The notes beneath the pieces are model-generated. The model saw only the letters and a program-made list of their open reading frames with translations. It was not told where the DNA came from and searched no databases. DNA of 64,000 bases from Pseudomonas thivervalensis (GTDB lineage: Bacteria; Pseudomonadota; Gammaproteobacteria; Pseudomonadales; Pseudomonadaceae), in contig NZ_LHVE01000020.1 in the NCBI RefSeq assembly GCF_001269655.1, positions 682,001 to 746,000 on the forward strand. Direction: 5' to 3'. Both the position numbers and the translations under genes were made by a program. Below, in pieces: positions 43,119-52,278 of this stretch (positions are counted from its first letter, which is position 1; each line of letters begins with the position of its first letter).

Positions 43119-43898
43119 ATGAAATTCTTTTCGCTCATCGCTGCTTTATTTATCCTGGCCGGCTGCACCAGCGGCCCCCGGCTCGACACAAGCCACCCTT
43201 CCGTCAATCATGACAACCGCATCCAATTCGTGGTGGTGCATTACACCTCGGCTTCCCTGGAGCGGTCCCTGGCCCTGCTGACCCATGGCGAGGTGAGTGC
43301 CCATTACCTGATCGGCGACGATAAAGACGCGACCATCTATAAACTGGTGGATGAGAGCCGACGCGCCTGGCACGCCGGTGAGAGTGAGTGGGAAGGCCGG
43401 ACCTGGCTCAATTCCAGCTCCATCGGCATTGAAATCGTCAATCCGGGTTTCGTCGACACGCCCACCGGGCGCCTCTGGTATCCCTACAGCGAAGCCCAGG
43501 TCCAGGCCTTGACCGTCTTGCTCAAGGACATCGTCCAGCGCAACGGGCTCAATCCGCGCAGTATCATCGGCCACAGCGACATCGCGCCCCTGCGCAAGCT
43601 CGACCCCGGGCCGCTGTTCCCTTGGAAGCGCCTGGCGCAGGCGGGCTTGGGGGTATGGCCGGACGAGCAGGCAGTCGCGCGCCAGCAGGCTCTCTTCGCA
43701 GCGCAGGTGCCGCCTGCCAGCTGGTTCCAGGCCGAACTGGCCCGCCTGGGCTACCCGACGCCCCAGAGCGGCGAATGGGACGTGGCCACTCACCATGTGC
43801 TGGCCGCCTTCCAAATGCACTACCGGCCGACCCGCTTCGATGGCACGCCGGATGCGCAAAGCGCAGCGATCCTGCAGGTGCTCAACCAGACAAAATAA
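43119..43898 (+). CDS. ampDh2: N-acetylmuramoyl-L-alanine amidase AmpDh2
   Basis: A 259-residue lipoprotein amidase. The signal peptide MKFFSLIAALFILAGC ends in a lipobox with Cys16. The Amidase_2 zinc ligands are expected in FVVVHYTSAS, and GHSDIAPLRKLDPGPLFPW. SIGIEIVNPGF is a family block. A C-terminal peptidoglycan-binding domain (about 195-255; LARLGYPTPQSGEWD) follows. It cleaves the stem peptide from MurNAc in the periplasm and takes part in muropeptide recycling and AmpC control. The start is uncertain: ATG 43107 is also in frame, and neither has a strong ribosome site. Confidence 0.88.
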   Translation: MKFFSLIAALFILAGCTSGPRLDTSHPSVNHDNRIQFVVVHYTSASLERSLALLTHGEVSAHYLIGDDKDATIYKLVDESRRAWHAGESEWEGRTWLNSSSIGIEIVNPGFVDTPTGRLWYPYSEAQVQALTVLLKDIVQRNGLNPRSIIGHSDIAPLRKLDPGPLFPWKRLAQAGLGVWPDEQAVARQQALFAAQVPPASWFQAELARLGYPTPQSGEWDVATHHVLAAFQMHYRPTRFDGTPDAQSAAILQVLNQTK

Positions 43899-43970
43899 TG
43901 ACGCCCGTCCGACTTATCGGGCCAAATCCAAATCAGAAGCTATAACTCATTGGTAACTTTCGGATTACCC

Positions 43971-45587
43971 ATGATGACGGCTGCCCGTGAAACCCTGCAG
44001 AGCTGGCTCCATCGCCCCCTGTTCCTGGCGATGGTGGCGGCTGCCCTGAGTACCGTCCTGCTGCTGGCGGGCAGTCTGTTCGTGGTCGTGCAGCAGATCC
44101 AGCAGCGTGAAAGCGACCAGATGAATGCCCAGGGCGAGCGCTTCCTGCACCGCCTGGAACAGCTCTTCGGGCAATTGCGTGAAAGTCTCGACGACCTGCA
44201 AAACCAGCCGTTGCGCGGGTGCAACGATGACATGATCGCGACGTTGCGAGAGGTCAGCTTCAATTACCGTTTCGTTTATGAAGCGGTGTACATCGATGGC
44301 AGTGGCGTCTGTACCAATCGTCCGCGTGCGAGCGGATTGTCGGTGACCCGCCCGCCCGACCTCCGAGGCCCGACCTACAGCTATTGGCTCAATACCACCA
44401 CCGAACCCGATGAAGACCGCGCCGCTTTGATGCTGGGGCGTGGCAATTTCCGCGTCGCCACCTCCCGTGGGCACTTGGCCGACGTGGTCGACCTGCCACC
44501 GGGCAGCAGCCTGTTGGTAGTCCTGGATCACGGCGAGCGAGCCATTCCCGTGTTGGGCACCCAACAACGCTGGCCGCCCGCGGAGCCTTGGCCACCGAAA
44601 AGCAAAAATGCCTTGCAGGTGACGCAAACCCGTTTGATCTATCGGATGCCCACCGACAGCCCGGAATATCAACTGGTGCTGATTGCCCAGCGCAAAGGTT
44701 TCGACGTCCCGGCCAATGCCTGGTGGATGCTGCCCGTCAGCCTGGTGCTGGGCCTGGGGATTGGTTTCCAGGTATTTCTGCTGGCACGCCATCGCCAGTC
44801 CATCGATGCCGAACTGCACGGGGCCATCCGGCGCGGCGAATTGCAGGTGCTGTACCAGCCGATTTTCGACCTGAACAGCCGCAACTGCGTCGGTGCCGAG
44901 GCCTTGCTGCGTTGGCGACGACCGGACGGTACCCTGACCAGCCCGGATTTGTTTATCCCGATGGCGGAAAACACGGGGCAGATCCGCCAGATCACCGATT
45001 TCGTGCTGCAACGACTGTTCGACCAATTGGGCCAACTGCTGCGGGCCAATCCGCAGCTGTATATCTCGGTCAATCTGGCGGCCTGCGACGTGATGGTGCC
45101 GCGCATTGGCGAAGTCATCGCGCGCCTGTTGGCCCTGCATCGGGTCTCGGCGAACCAGATTGCTTTCGAAGTGACCGAGCGCGGGCTGATCGATGTGTTG
45201 GTCGCCCGGGATAACCTGCAATCGCTGCGTGACGTTGGGCATCAGGTGCTGATCGACGATTTCGGCACCGGTTATTGCAGCCTGGCCTACCTGCAAACCC
45301 TGCCGGTGGACTGCCTGAAAATCGACAAGGCCTTCATTGATGCCTTGGGGCACGACGCCGCCAGCAGCGGTGTGGCCCCGCACATCATCCGTATGGCCCA
45401 CGCGCTGGAGCTCAAGGTGATTGCCGAAGGCATCGAGCATGAAGCCCAGGCCTCCTACTTGAGCAGCGAAGGGGTGAGGTTCGGCCAGGGCTGGCTGTTC
45501 GCCCATGCCCTCAGTGCGGTGCAGCTCATTGAGTTGATTACTCGGGGACGGCGCCTGCGCGGGCGCCGTCTCGATGACGAGGCCTGA
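43971..45587 (+). CDS. CSS-motif membrane c-di-GMP phosphodiesterase (EAL)
   Basis: A 538-residue inner-membrane phosphodiesterase. Two membrane helices (about 20-45 and 245-265) flank a periplasmic CSS-type sensor with cysteines in LRGCNDDM and GSGVCTNR, which probably form a redox-sensitive disulfide. The EAL domain is complete: GAEALLRW, VNLAA, FEVTERG, IDDFGTGYCSLAYL, LKIDKAFI, and AEGIEHEAQ, so it should hydrolyse c-di-GMP. DsbA made nearby could act on the sensor; that is inference. The ATG at 43971 is preferred over a TTG at 43950. Confidence 0.88.
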   Translation: MMTAARETLQSWLHRPLFLAMVAAALSTVLLLAGSLFVVVQQIQQRESDQMNAQGERFLHRLEQLFGQLRESLDDLQNQPLRGCNDDMIATLREVSFNYRFVYEAVYIDGSGVCTNRPRASGLSVTRPPDLRGPTYSYWLNTTTEPDEDRAALMLGRGNFRVATSRGHLADVVDLPPGSSLLVVLDHGERAIPVLGTQQRWPPAEPWPPKSKNALQVTQTRLIYRMPTDSPEYQLVLIAQRKGFDVPANAWWMLPVSLVLGLGIGFQVFLLARHRQSIDAELHGAIRRGELQVLYQPIFDLNSRNCVGAEALLRWRRPDGTLTSPDLFIPMAENTGQIRQITDFVLQRLFDQLGQLLRANPQLYISVNLAACDVMVPRIGEVIARLLALHRVSANQIAFEVTERGLIDVLVARDNLQSLRDVGHQVLIDDFGTGYCSLAYLQTLPVDCLKIDKAFIDALGHDAASSGVAPHIIRMAHALELKVIAEGIEHEAQASYLSSEGVRFGQGWLFAHALSAVQLIELITRGRRLRGRRLDDEA

Positions 45588-45593
45588 ATCCGC

Positions 45594-47384
45594 TCAGACC
45601 GTCAGCGCCATATAGAACTGCGTGCCCTGCCCCGGCCTTGAATAAACGCCCATGCGTCCACCATGGAGCTGGACGATCTCCTTGCACAGGGCCAGGCCGA
45701 GGCCGGCGCCGCCCTTCTTGCGTCCGACCTGGACGAACGGTTCGAAGATCCGGCCCTGCTGGCCATAGGCAATGCCTTCACCGTTGTCTTCGACACTGAT
45801 GATCACCCGCTCACCATGGCGCCGGGCCTGCAAGCGGATCTGGCCGTCTTCACCGGTGTGGCGCAGGGCGTTGTCGATCAGGTTATCGAGCACTCGCTCC
45901 AGTTGCGCAGCGTCGGCATGCAATCGCGGCAGCGGGCCCTGGATCGCCACCAGCAGCTCGACACCCTTGGCTTGGGCCTGTTCGGCGAAGCGCAACCGGG
46001 CCTCTTCCAACAGATCGTCGATGGAGCAAGGCGCCAGGGTCAGTTTCTGCAGGCCGTTCTGGTAGCGGGAAAAGTTCAGCAAGTCATTGATGAGCTGCAT
46101 CAGCCGCTGCATTTCTTCAGTGACGGTGTTGAGCAGGTCCGCTTCGCGCGATTCCTGGGAAAAATGCAGGCGCTCCTGCAACAGGCCAAACGCCATGTGC
46201 ATGCCCGTCACGGGCGTGCGCAGCTCGTGGGACGCCCGCAGGACGAACTCGCTGCGCACCCGTTCGAAGGCGCGCTGTTCAGTGACGTCATGCAGCACCA
46301 TGACCGCGCCGAGGATGTGACCCTGGGTATGACAGACCGGCGTGAGGCTGTAGGTCAGCACCCGCGACTCGCCATCGACCTCGATACTCAAGTCTTCCGG
46401 CGCGCGCTCCAGGCTTCCGCCCCGCAGCACCAGCTGCAACTCCTCATCGAGTTCAAGGCGTTCCAGCGCTTCGCCCAGCCCTTGGCCCAAGCGCGCCTCA
46501 TCCCAGCCCAGTTGGCGCTGGGCCACCGGGTTGAGGTGCTCCAGTCGCCCTTGGCGGTCGATCATCAGCAAGCCGTCGTCGATGCTGTCGAGCACGGCTT
46601 GCAAACGTTGCTGGCCGGCGAGCAGTTCATCGACATTGGTGGCCTGGTGTTCGCGCAGTGCCTGGGCCATGACCCCGAAACGACGGGTCAGCAGATTCAA
46701 CTCGGCGGCGGAAGAAATGGGCAGCGTGACCTCGAAATTGCCCTGGCCGATGTCATCCGCCGCCGCGGCCAGGGCTTCGATCGGCGCGCCAAAGCGCCGG
46801 GCAATACCATGGGCCGTGATGAAGCCGATGATCAGCACCGCGAACCCCACCAGCCCCAGCAGTCCGGAAATCCACATCGCACGTTCACGGGCGCGGTCCT
46901 GGGTTTCACTGATGTTGGTCAAGGCTTCGCGATAACCCTCGATCAGTCCGTTACGCAGCACGTTGAATTTTTCCGTCAGTTCCTTGATTCCGGTGAGCTG
47001 GCTCGGCTGCTGGCGCGATGCGGTGAAGGCTTCGAGAAACTCGACATAGTCGGCCTTGGCCCGGCTGAAGCTGACCGCCGAATCATCCAATTGCCGTTCG
47101 TGGGCGATCCCTTCGTCGATCAACGCCAGGTATTGCTGCTTGGATGCCTCCAGCGCAGTCAAGTCGGGCTTGTCGTCGAGCATGATCATCAACTGATCGC
47201 CAAGGGTCTGGCGCAGCTTGAGGCCCAGGTCCAGCAAGATGAAGTTGTCGCGTACCGATTGTTCCTGGGTATTGGCCATCTGCATCACGCTGACCAGGCC
47301 CAGCACCAGCCCCAGCAACGCCACGGTGATCAGGGCTGAGATACTGAGAAACAGTCGTGTGCGCAGCTTCATCGCCAGTTTCAT
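45594..47384 (-). CDS. kinB: Sensor histidine kinase KinB
   Basis: A 596-residue inner-membrane kinase, partner of AlgB. Two helices (about 12-35 and 170-192) enclose a helical periplasmic domain. They are followed by HAMP, PAS (VLDSIDDGLLMIDRQGRLEHLN), the H-box FVLRASHELRTPVTGM, the N-box DNLIDNALRHT and the ATPase motifs DNGEGIAYG and GGAGLGLALC. In P. aeruginosa KinB restrains alginate production through AlgB and AlgW. The ATG at 47384 lies 10 bases after the algB stop; a second ATG at 47372 is possible. Confidence 0.93.
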   Translation of the reverse strand: MKLAMKLRTRLFLSISALITVALLGLVLGLVSVMQMANTQEQSVRDNFILLDLGLKLRQTLGDQLMIMLDDKPDLTALEASKQQYLALIDEGIAHERQLDDSAVSFSRAKADYVEFLEAFTASRQQPSQLTGIKELTEKFNVLRNGLIEGYREALTNISETQDRARERAMWISGLLGLVGFAVLIIGFITAHGIARRFGAPIEALAAAADDIGQGNFEVTLPISSAAELNLLTRRFGVMAQALREHQATNVDELLAGQQRLQAVLDSIDDGLLMIDRQGRLEHLNPVAQRQLGWDEARLGQGLGEALERLELDEELQLVLRGGSLERAPEDLSIEVDGESRVLTYSLTPVCHTQGHILGAVMVLHDVTEQRAFERVRSEFVLRASHELRTPVTGMHMAFGLLQERLHFSQESREADLLNTVTEEMQRLMQLINDLLNFSRYQNGLQKLTLAPCSIDDLLEEARLRFAEQAQAKGVELLVAIQGPLPRLHADAAQLERVLDNLIDNALRHTGEDGQIRLQARRHGERVIISVEDNGEGIAYGQQGRIFEPFVQVGRKKGGAGLGLALCKEIVQLHGGRMGVYSRPGQGTQFYMALTV

Positions 47385-47394
47385 AAGGTGTCGC

Positions 47395-48741
47395 TCACAG
47401 GTTGTACTGCTTGCGTTTGCGATACAGCGTGGAGGCATCGATGCCCAGGGTCTTGGCCGCCTGGTCGAGGGTGTCGGCCGTGGCCAGCACCGCGCCGATG
47501 TGGGCTTTTTCCAATTCGTCGAGGCTCAACGCGGCACCGATGCGCGGTGCATTGTTGACCGGCTGCTCGGCCATGCCCAGGTGACTGATTTCGACTTTTT
47601 CCTGTGGGCAAATGATGCTGGCGCGTTCGACCACGTTGCGCAGTTCGCGGATGTTGCCGGGCCAGCGGTAGCCTAGCAGCGCTTCGCGAGCTTCGTCGCT
47701 GAAGCCCCGGGCCGGGCGCGCGTACTCCTTGACGAAGCGGGCCAGGAAGCGGTCGGCCAGGGTCAGGATGTCTTCGGCGCGCTCACGCAGCGGCGGCAGG
47801 TGCAGGGTGATGACGTTCAGGCGATACAGCAGGTCTTCGCGAAAACGCCCGTCGCGCACCATGTCTTCGAGGTTGAGGTTGGTGGCAGCGAGAATCCGCA
47901 CATCGGCCCGGCGCGTGACCGGGTCCCCTACCCGCTCATATTCCTTGTCTTGGATGAAGCGTAACAACTTGGGTTGCAACGTCAGGGGAAAATCGCCGAT
48001 CTCGTCGAGAAACAGCGTGCCGCCGTCAGCCTGGTTGACGCGCCCCAAGGTACTTTCGCTGGCGCCGGTGAAGGCCCCACGGCTGTGGCCGAACAATTCG
48101 CTTTCCATCAATTCGGCGGTCAGCGACGGGCAATTGATGGTGACGCAGGATTTCTTCGCGCGCTTGCTCCAGCCATGAATCGCCCGGGCCAGCTCGCCTT
48201 TACCGGTGCCGGATTCGCCGAGGATCAGGATGTTGGCATCGGTGCTGGCGACCTGGCGTGCGGTTTCCAGGACGACTTTCATTGCCGGGCTGTGGGAGTC
48301 GAGGCCGTCCTTGGGTTTGCGCACCTCCCCTTCCAAGGCTTCGAGCCTTGCTGACAATTGGCGCACTTCCAGTTGCTTGGCGGTGGCGAGGCGCAGTTGA
48401 TCCGGGCTGCAAGGCTTGACCAGGTAGTCGGCGGCGCCGGCCTGGATGGCATCGACTGCAGTGTCGACGGCCGAGTGAGCGGTGACGATCACCACCCGCA
48501 TCCAGGGCGCTTGGATACGCATTTGTGCCAGGACGTCCAGGCCGTTGTCTTCCCCCAGGCGCAGGTCGAGAAAACACAGGTCGAACACCTGGCGTTGCAG
48601 CAATGTGTCGGCCTGGGCGGCGCTGTTGGCGGTGGCGACGGTATAGCCTTCATCTTCCAGGCAGTAACGGAACGTACGCAGGATGGCAGACTCATCGTCT
48701 ACCAGCAGAATGCGGCCTTGGTGCTCAGTGGCGGATTCCAT
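47395..48741 (-). CDS. algB: NtrC-family response regulator AlgB
   Basis: A 448-residue sigma-54-type activator. The receiver domain has DDES and the phospho-acceptor in LCFLDLRLGEDNG. The AAA domain has Walker A GESGTGKGE, the sigma-54 contact loop RGAFTGAS, Walker B GGTLFLDEIGDF and NPGNIREL-like YRWPGNIRELRN. The C-terminal Fis-type helix-turn-helix is QAAKTLGIDASTLYRKRKQYNL. It is upstream of kinB and divergent from an operon that has its own sigma-54-like promoter. Confidence 0.94.
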   Translation of the reverse strand: MESATEHQGRILLVDDESAILRTFRYCLEDEGYTVATANSAAQADTLLQRQVFDLCFLDLRLGEDNGLDVLAQMRIQAPWMRVVIVTAHSAVDTAVDAIQAGAADYLVKPCSPDQLRLATAKQLEVRQLSARLEALEGEVRKPKDGLDSHSPAMKVVLETARQVASTDANILILGESGTGKGELARAIHGWSKRAKKSCVTINCPSLTAELMESELFGHSRGAFTGASESTLGRVNQADGGTLFLDEIGDFPLTLQPKLLRFIQDKEYERVGDPVTRRADVRILAATNLNLEDMVRDGRFREDLLYRLNVITLHLPPLRERAEDILTLADRFLARFVKEYARPARGFSDEAREALLGYRWPGNIRELRNVVERASIICPQEKVEISHLGMAEQPVNNAPRIGAALSLDELEKAHIGAVLATADTLDQAAKTLGIDASTLYRKRKQYNL

Positions 48742-48900
48742 TTTTCCTACGCTCCTTTAATGAATGATGTTGGTTAGTGTCAGAAAAATCGGGCAAGTTG
48801 CATGGTCAATTCTGAGGGGATATTACCCACCGAGAATGCCTCTGTGGACGTCTGACTCCTAAAAGACTGATTTGAGTTCCTTTTTTTATGATTCCTGCGG

Positions 48901-49026
48901 GTCGGACGGTTCGTATCGCTGATTCCGACGGCTGCGTCTGACAGGCAATTCCAAAACAACCTAACGTCTTTTTCCTTCCATTCGTGCAATACGCACGACG
49001 TTCGCATGGGGCATCGTGCAGGATGC
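48901..49026. promoter_or_regulatory. Cluster of dyads, possible activator-binding region
   Basis: Three short inverted repeats lie 70-195 bases before the sigma-54-like promoter: GTCGGA/TCCGAC (48901-48929), CGTGC/GCACG (48983-48997) and GCATC/GATGC (49011-49026). Distance and form fit enhancer sites for an NtrC-type activator, but no AlgB consensus was applied. Confidence 0.35.
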
Positions 49027-49093
49027 TTTCCCATCGTTCTCTGGTATTTTTATAACTTATTGATTTTAAAGATATTTTACCGATAAAAATTCC

Positions 49094-49109
49094 TGGCACG
49101 CCGGCTGCA
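49094..49109 (+). promoter_or_regulatory. Sigma-54 (-24/-12) promoter
   Basis: The text TGGCACGCCGGCTGCA matches the RpoN consensus TGGCACG-N4-TTGCA with one difference and the exact 10-base spacing between GG and GC. It lies 70 bases before the ribosome site of the small membrane protein gene at 49180. The surrounding 438-base gap (48742-49179) is AT-rich and holds no gene. Confidence 0.75.
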
Positions 49110-49179
49110 ATACTCTGGTCAACGTGGCGTAAGAGCGCCTCAACCAGATCACCACACCCGGGTGGGGAGGAATTCCAGG

Positions 49180-49467
49180 ATGAATCGTCAACGTGCCGCC
49201 CTATTCAGAATCTCTTCTCTGCACCTCCAGCAGGGCTTATGGGCTGCCCTGGCATTGCTGGTCACGCTCGTGATTGGCCAGCAATGGCTGCTCTGGCATG
49301 AGCGTCAACAACCAGAGGCGCCGCAAGTGTCGATCCAGCGTGCCCCACAAACCCATTTCAGCGCCGTCAGCAGCCTCAAGGATGCTGCCGCTTCCATGCG
49401 CATGATGGATGTCGATCAGGTTCAGCCGGTGACCGACATGCCGCGTGAAGAGCGCTGGGTGTTTTAA
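49180..49467 (+). CDS. Small single-pass membrane protein
   Basis: A 95-residue protein of no family I can name. One hydrophobic helix (QGLWAALALLVTLVIGQQWLLW, about residues 18-39) anchors it, with a basic N-terminal tail inside and a polar tail outside. The C-terminal end DMPREERWVF looks conserved in style but is not recognised. GGAGG lies nine bases before the ATG. It is first in a likely operon with the DUF1328 and lysozyme-inhibitor genes behind the sigma-54-type promoter, which suggests an envelope role. Confidence 0.7.
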   Translation: MNRQRAALFRISSLHLQQGLWAALALLVTLVIGQQWLLWHERQQPEAPQVSIQRAPQTHFSAVSSLKDAAASMRMMDVDQVQPVTDMPREERWVF

Positions 49468-49548
49468 CCCCGATGTACCGGTCGTCCACCGCGCCGGAAC
49501 CATCACCGCCAGACCCTCACTAAATAGAAAAGCGTAAGGAGAATCACC

Positions 49549-49713
49549 ATGTTGAGCTGGGCAATTACCTTCCTGATCATTGCCATCATCGCCGCCGTAC
49601 TGGGCTTCGGTGGTATCGCAGGCACCGCCACGGGCATCGCCAAGATTCTCTTTGTCGTGTTTCTGGTGATGTTCATCGCTTCCTTCTTCTTTGGCCGTCG
49701 TGGCCGAGGCTGA
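49549..49713 (+). CDS. DUF1328 (YtjA) small membrane protein
   Basis: A 54-residue protein: two hydrophobic segments, LSWAITFLIIAIIAAVLGFGG and IAKILFVVFLVMFIASFFFG, with the family turn GIAGTATGIA between them and a basic end (RRGRG). This is the DUF1328/YtjA pattern, linked to stress response in several proteobacteria without a defined mechanism. AAGGAG lies upstream of the ATG. It starts 81 bases after the previous gene and ends two bases before the next. Confidence 0.9.
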   Translation: MLSWAITFLIIAIIAAVLGFGGIAGTATGIAKILFVVFLVMFIASFFFGRRGRG

Positions 49714-49715
49714 CC

Positions 49716-50180
49716 ATGAGCGTTTCATTAAAAGGACTGGCCGCCGCCCTGTTACTGGGCGGCAGTGCCATGGCAATGGCTGCCAATGACGGACAGATGC
49801 GCGTCAACCAGTTGCTGCAGGCAGACCCGCAGTACCGCGAGACTTGGCAGCACGTCGTGAAAAAAGAAGAACGCCTGCCCGAATGGGTAATGAACCTGAC
49901 AGGCGATTCGGAACAGATGAATGCTGTCGAGGAAGACGGCGACAAGTACCTGGTGGGCCCACTGTGTGAAACCCAGGCGACGTGCCGCAGCGCACGCCTG
50001 TTCGTCGCCTTCCGTTTCGATAAGGACGAGGCCTATGCCATGTTGGTGGAAGTCCCTGCGGGGCTACCGGCCGACAAGTCCCCGACCCGTCATGCCAACT
50101 ACCGGTTTCTCGGCAAGCCCGATGAAGGTATGCAGAAACTGTTAATGGAACAACTCAAGAAAGATCCGAACTGGTACTGA
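49716..50180 (+). CDS. Ivy-family vertebrate lysozyme inhibitor
   Basis: A 154-residue periplasmic protein. The signal peptide ends at AMA (near residue 22). The mature part has NQLLQADPQYRETWQHVVKKEERLPEWVMNL, the cysteine pair GPLCETQATCRSARLFVAF, which corresponds to the protruding inhibitory loop of Ivy, and FDKDEAYAMLVE. It is the PA5481-type homologue by position. It would shield peptidoglycan from C-type lysozymes. It is the third gene of the operon, and is followed by a terminator. Confidence 0.85.
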   Translation: MSVSLKGLAAALLLGGSAMAMAANDGQMRVNQLLQADPQYRETWQHVVKKEERLPEWVMNLTGDSEQMNAVEEDGDKYLVGPLCETQATCRSARLFVAFRFDKDEAYAMLVEVPAGLPADKSPTRHANYRFLGKPDEGMQKLLMEQLKKDPNWY

Positions 50181-50192
50181 TTCTGAAAATGG

Positions 50193-50212
50193 GAAAAGCA
50201 GCCCTGCTTTTC
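50193..50212 (+). terminator. Intrinsic terminator after the Ivy gene
   Basis: GAAAAGCAG/CTGCTTTTC with a two-base loop, ending in TTTTCTCT, 12 bases past the stop. Confidence 0.75.
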
Positions 50213-50834
50213 TCTGCTGCACAGCCCGAGGAGGGCCGGTGCATGACCAGGGGGCCGGGACGTTCTGACGGATGAGCGTCGGAGTGACCTACGGGCACAA
50301 GGGGTGCCTGCGAAAGGGCCGGGTCAGGTAAAAGCTGCGACGCAGGTTCGCGAAGCCCTCACGGCTTGGCGAACTTGCGGAGAGCTTGGTTCGGCCCGTG
50401 ATGCGGCATTTTGTCTCCTCCCGCCAATTTATTGCCCTTTCCCTGACCGTATATCGGAGAATGCCGAGAGAATTTATCTCGTCGGTCATGCCTCGATTCG
50501 TCGCCGTTTCATCGGTTTCTCACCCTTGGCTGAAATAGCCCAGCTACGCTGAAATGGCCGCTTCACGGCACTTATGCCTGCACAAATGTCGCATTCGAAC
50601 CGCTTGTAGCGCGGGTTTCGTTTGGAAAATCTCATGCCGATTCGGCATGGGGTAGGCGTTTACGGCATTAGACGGGCCTCCCTGGCATCGCAATAGTTGC
50701 GCCTTTTTTCGCCTGCCAGTAAGCCGCTCGCGCGCTCGGGGTGACCTTATACGGGGGCAGCGGCGTGAATGTTTTTCGTCATCGACGAGCCATTCGCGCC
50801 ACTGCCCGAGTCCAACTGAAGTAAGGGTAACGAT
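50213..50834. other. 622-base gap, no gene recognised
   Basis: No frame here looks protein-like. The first 200 bases are GC-rich with several short stems, such as GGCAC/GTGCC (50294-50308) and GCCGG repeats. A palindrome CATGCCG/CGGCATG sits at 50634-50650. The gltP promoter must be near the right end. A small RNA is possible but cannot be called. Confidence 0.4.
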
Positions 50835-52166
50835 ATGAAGAAGGCACGACTAAGCCTCGCCTGGCAGATCCTCATCGGTCTGGTGCTGGGGATTGCATTG
50901 GGCGCGCTGCTCAACCATTTCAGTGCCGAGAAGGCCTGGTGGATCAGCAACGTGTTGCAACCGGCGGGCGACATCTTTATCCGTCTGATCAAGATGATCG
51001 TGATCCCGATCGTGATTTCCTCGCTGATCGTCGGGATCGCCGGGGTGGGTGATGCCAAGAAGCTCGGGCGTATTGGTCTCAAGACCATTCTTTACTTCGA
51101 AATCGTCACCACCATCGCCATCGTCGTCGGCCTGCTGCTGGCCAACTTCTTCCAACCGGGCAGTGGCATCGACATGAGCACCCTGGGCACGGTGGATATT
51201 TCCAAGTACCAGGCCACGGCGGCGGAAGTCCAGCATGAACACGCGTTCATCCAGACCCTCCTCAACCTGATCCCGTCGAACATCTTTGCCGCTGTCGCCC
51301 GTGGCGAGATGCTGCCGATCATTTTCTTCTCCGTCTTGTTTGGCCTGGGTCTGTCCAGCCTGCAATCGGACCTGCGTGACCCGCTGGTGAAAATGTTCCA
51401 GGGCGTGTCGGAAAGCATGTTCAAGGTCACCCACATGATCATGCAATACGCCCCGATCGGCGTGTTTGCCCTGATCGCGGTGACGGTCGCCAACTTCGGC
51501 TTCGCGTCCCTGCTGCCGTTGGCGAAACTGGTGATCCTGGTTTACGTCGCCATCGCCTTCTTCGCCTTCGTGGTGCTGGGCCTGATTGCTCGCCTGTTCG
51601 GCTTCTCGGTGCTCAAGCTGATGCGCATCTTCAAGGATGAGCTGGTATTGGCCTACTCCACCGCTAGCTCCGAAACCGTGCTGCCACGGGTGATCGAGAA
51701 GATGGAAGCCTACGGTGCGCCGAAAGCCATCTGCAGCTTCGTGGTGCCGACCGGTTATTCGTTCAACCTCGACGGTTCGACCTTGTACCAGAGCATCGCG
51801 GCGATTTTCATCGCCCAGCTATACGGCATCGACCTGTCCATCAGCCAGCAATTGTTGCTGGTGCTGACCTTGATGGTCACCTCCAAAGGCATCGCCGGCG
51901 TGCCGGGCGTGTCGTTCGTGGTGCTGCTGGCCACCTTGGGCAGCGTGGGCATTCCGTTGGAAGGCCTGGCCTTCATCGCCGGTGTCGACCGCATCATGGA
52001 CATGGCCCGTACCGCGCTGAACGTCATCGGTAACGCCCTGGCCGTGTTGGTCATCGCCCGTTGGGAAGGCATGTACGACGATGCCAAGGGTCAGCGCTAC
52101 TGGAACTCCCTGCCGCACTGGCGCAGCAAGGAGCCGCTGCCGGCGGGGGAAACTTCCAGCAATTGA
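50835..52166 (+). CDS. gltP: Glutamate/aspartate:proton symporter (DAACS family)
   Basis: A 443-residue inner-membrane carrier with about eight helices and two re-entrant loops. Family motifs are YSTASSETVLPRVIEKMEAYG (serine-rich loop), FVVPTGYSFNLDGSTLYQSIAAIFIAQ, TLMVTSKGIAGVPGVSFVVL and DRIMDMARTALNVIGN, the substrate-binding helix with Asp and Arg. It takes up dicarboxylic amino acids with protons. The ATG has AAGG about 11 bases upstream. It is monocistronic, with a REP pair and a hairpin terminator after it. Confidence 0.92.
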   Translation: MKKARLSLAWQILIGLVLGIALGALLNHFSAEKAWWISNVLQPAGDIFIRLIKMIVIPIVISSLIVGIAGVGDAKKLGRIGLKTILYFEIVTTIAIVVGLLLANFFQPGSGIDMSTLGTVDISKYQATAAEVQHEHAFIQTLLNLIPSNIFAAVARGEMLPIIFFSVLFGLGLSSLQSDLRDPLVKMFQGVSESMFKVTHMIMQYAPIGVFALIAVTVANFGFASLLPLAKLVILVYVAIAFFAFVVLGLIARLFGFSVLKLMRIFKDELVLAYSTASSETVLPRVIEKMEAYGAPKAICSFVVPTGYSFNLDGSTLYQSIAAIFIAQLYGIDLSISQQLLLVLTLMVTSKGIAGVPGVSFVVLLATLGSVGIPLEGLAFIAGVDRIMDMARTALNVIGNALAVLVIARWEGMYDDAKGQRYWNSLPHWRSKEPLPAGETSSN

Positions 52167-52182
52167 TGCCTGCCTTGAGGCC

Positions 52183-52255
52183 GCCATCGCGAGCAGGCTC
52201 GCTCCCACACTGACGAGTGTTCCCTGTGGGAGCGAGCCTGCTCGCGATGGCGGCG
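52183..52255. repeat. BIME: paired inverted REP elements
   Basis: CCGCCATCGCGAGCAGGCTC and its reverse complement lie head to head with a 13-base spacer, just after gltP. Confidence 0.9.
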
Positions 52256-52278
52256 GCACATTCAACATCAAGCCAAGC

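Noticed and set aside
45663..47339. A 558-codon frame antisense to kinB.
   Set aside because: It is a shadow of kinB; its residues are rich in Gln, Ala and His without motifs.
50258..50320. Hammerhead-ribozyme-like words (CTGACGGATGAG, GCGAAAG) in the gap before gltP.
   Set aside because: The invariant CUGANGA core is not met and the three stems cannot be drawn.
50680..50700. A sigma-54-like text (TGGCATCG ... TTGCG) before gltP.
   Set aside because: The GG to GC distance is 13 bases where 10 is required.
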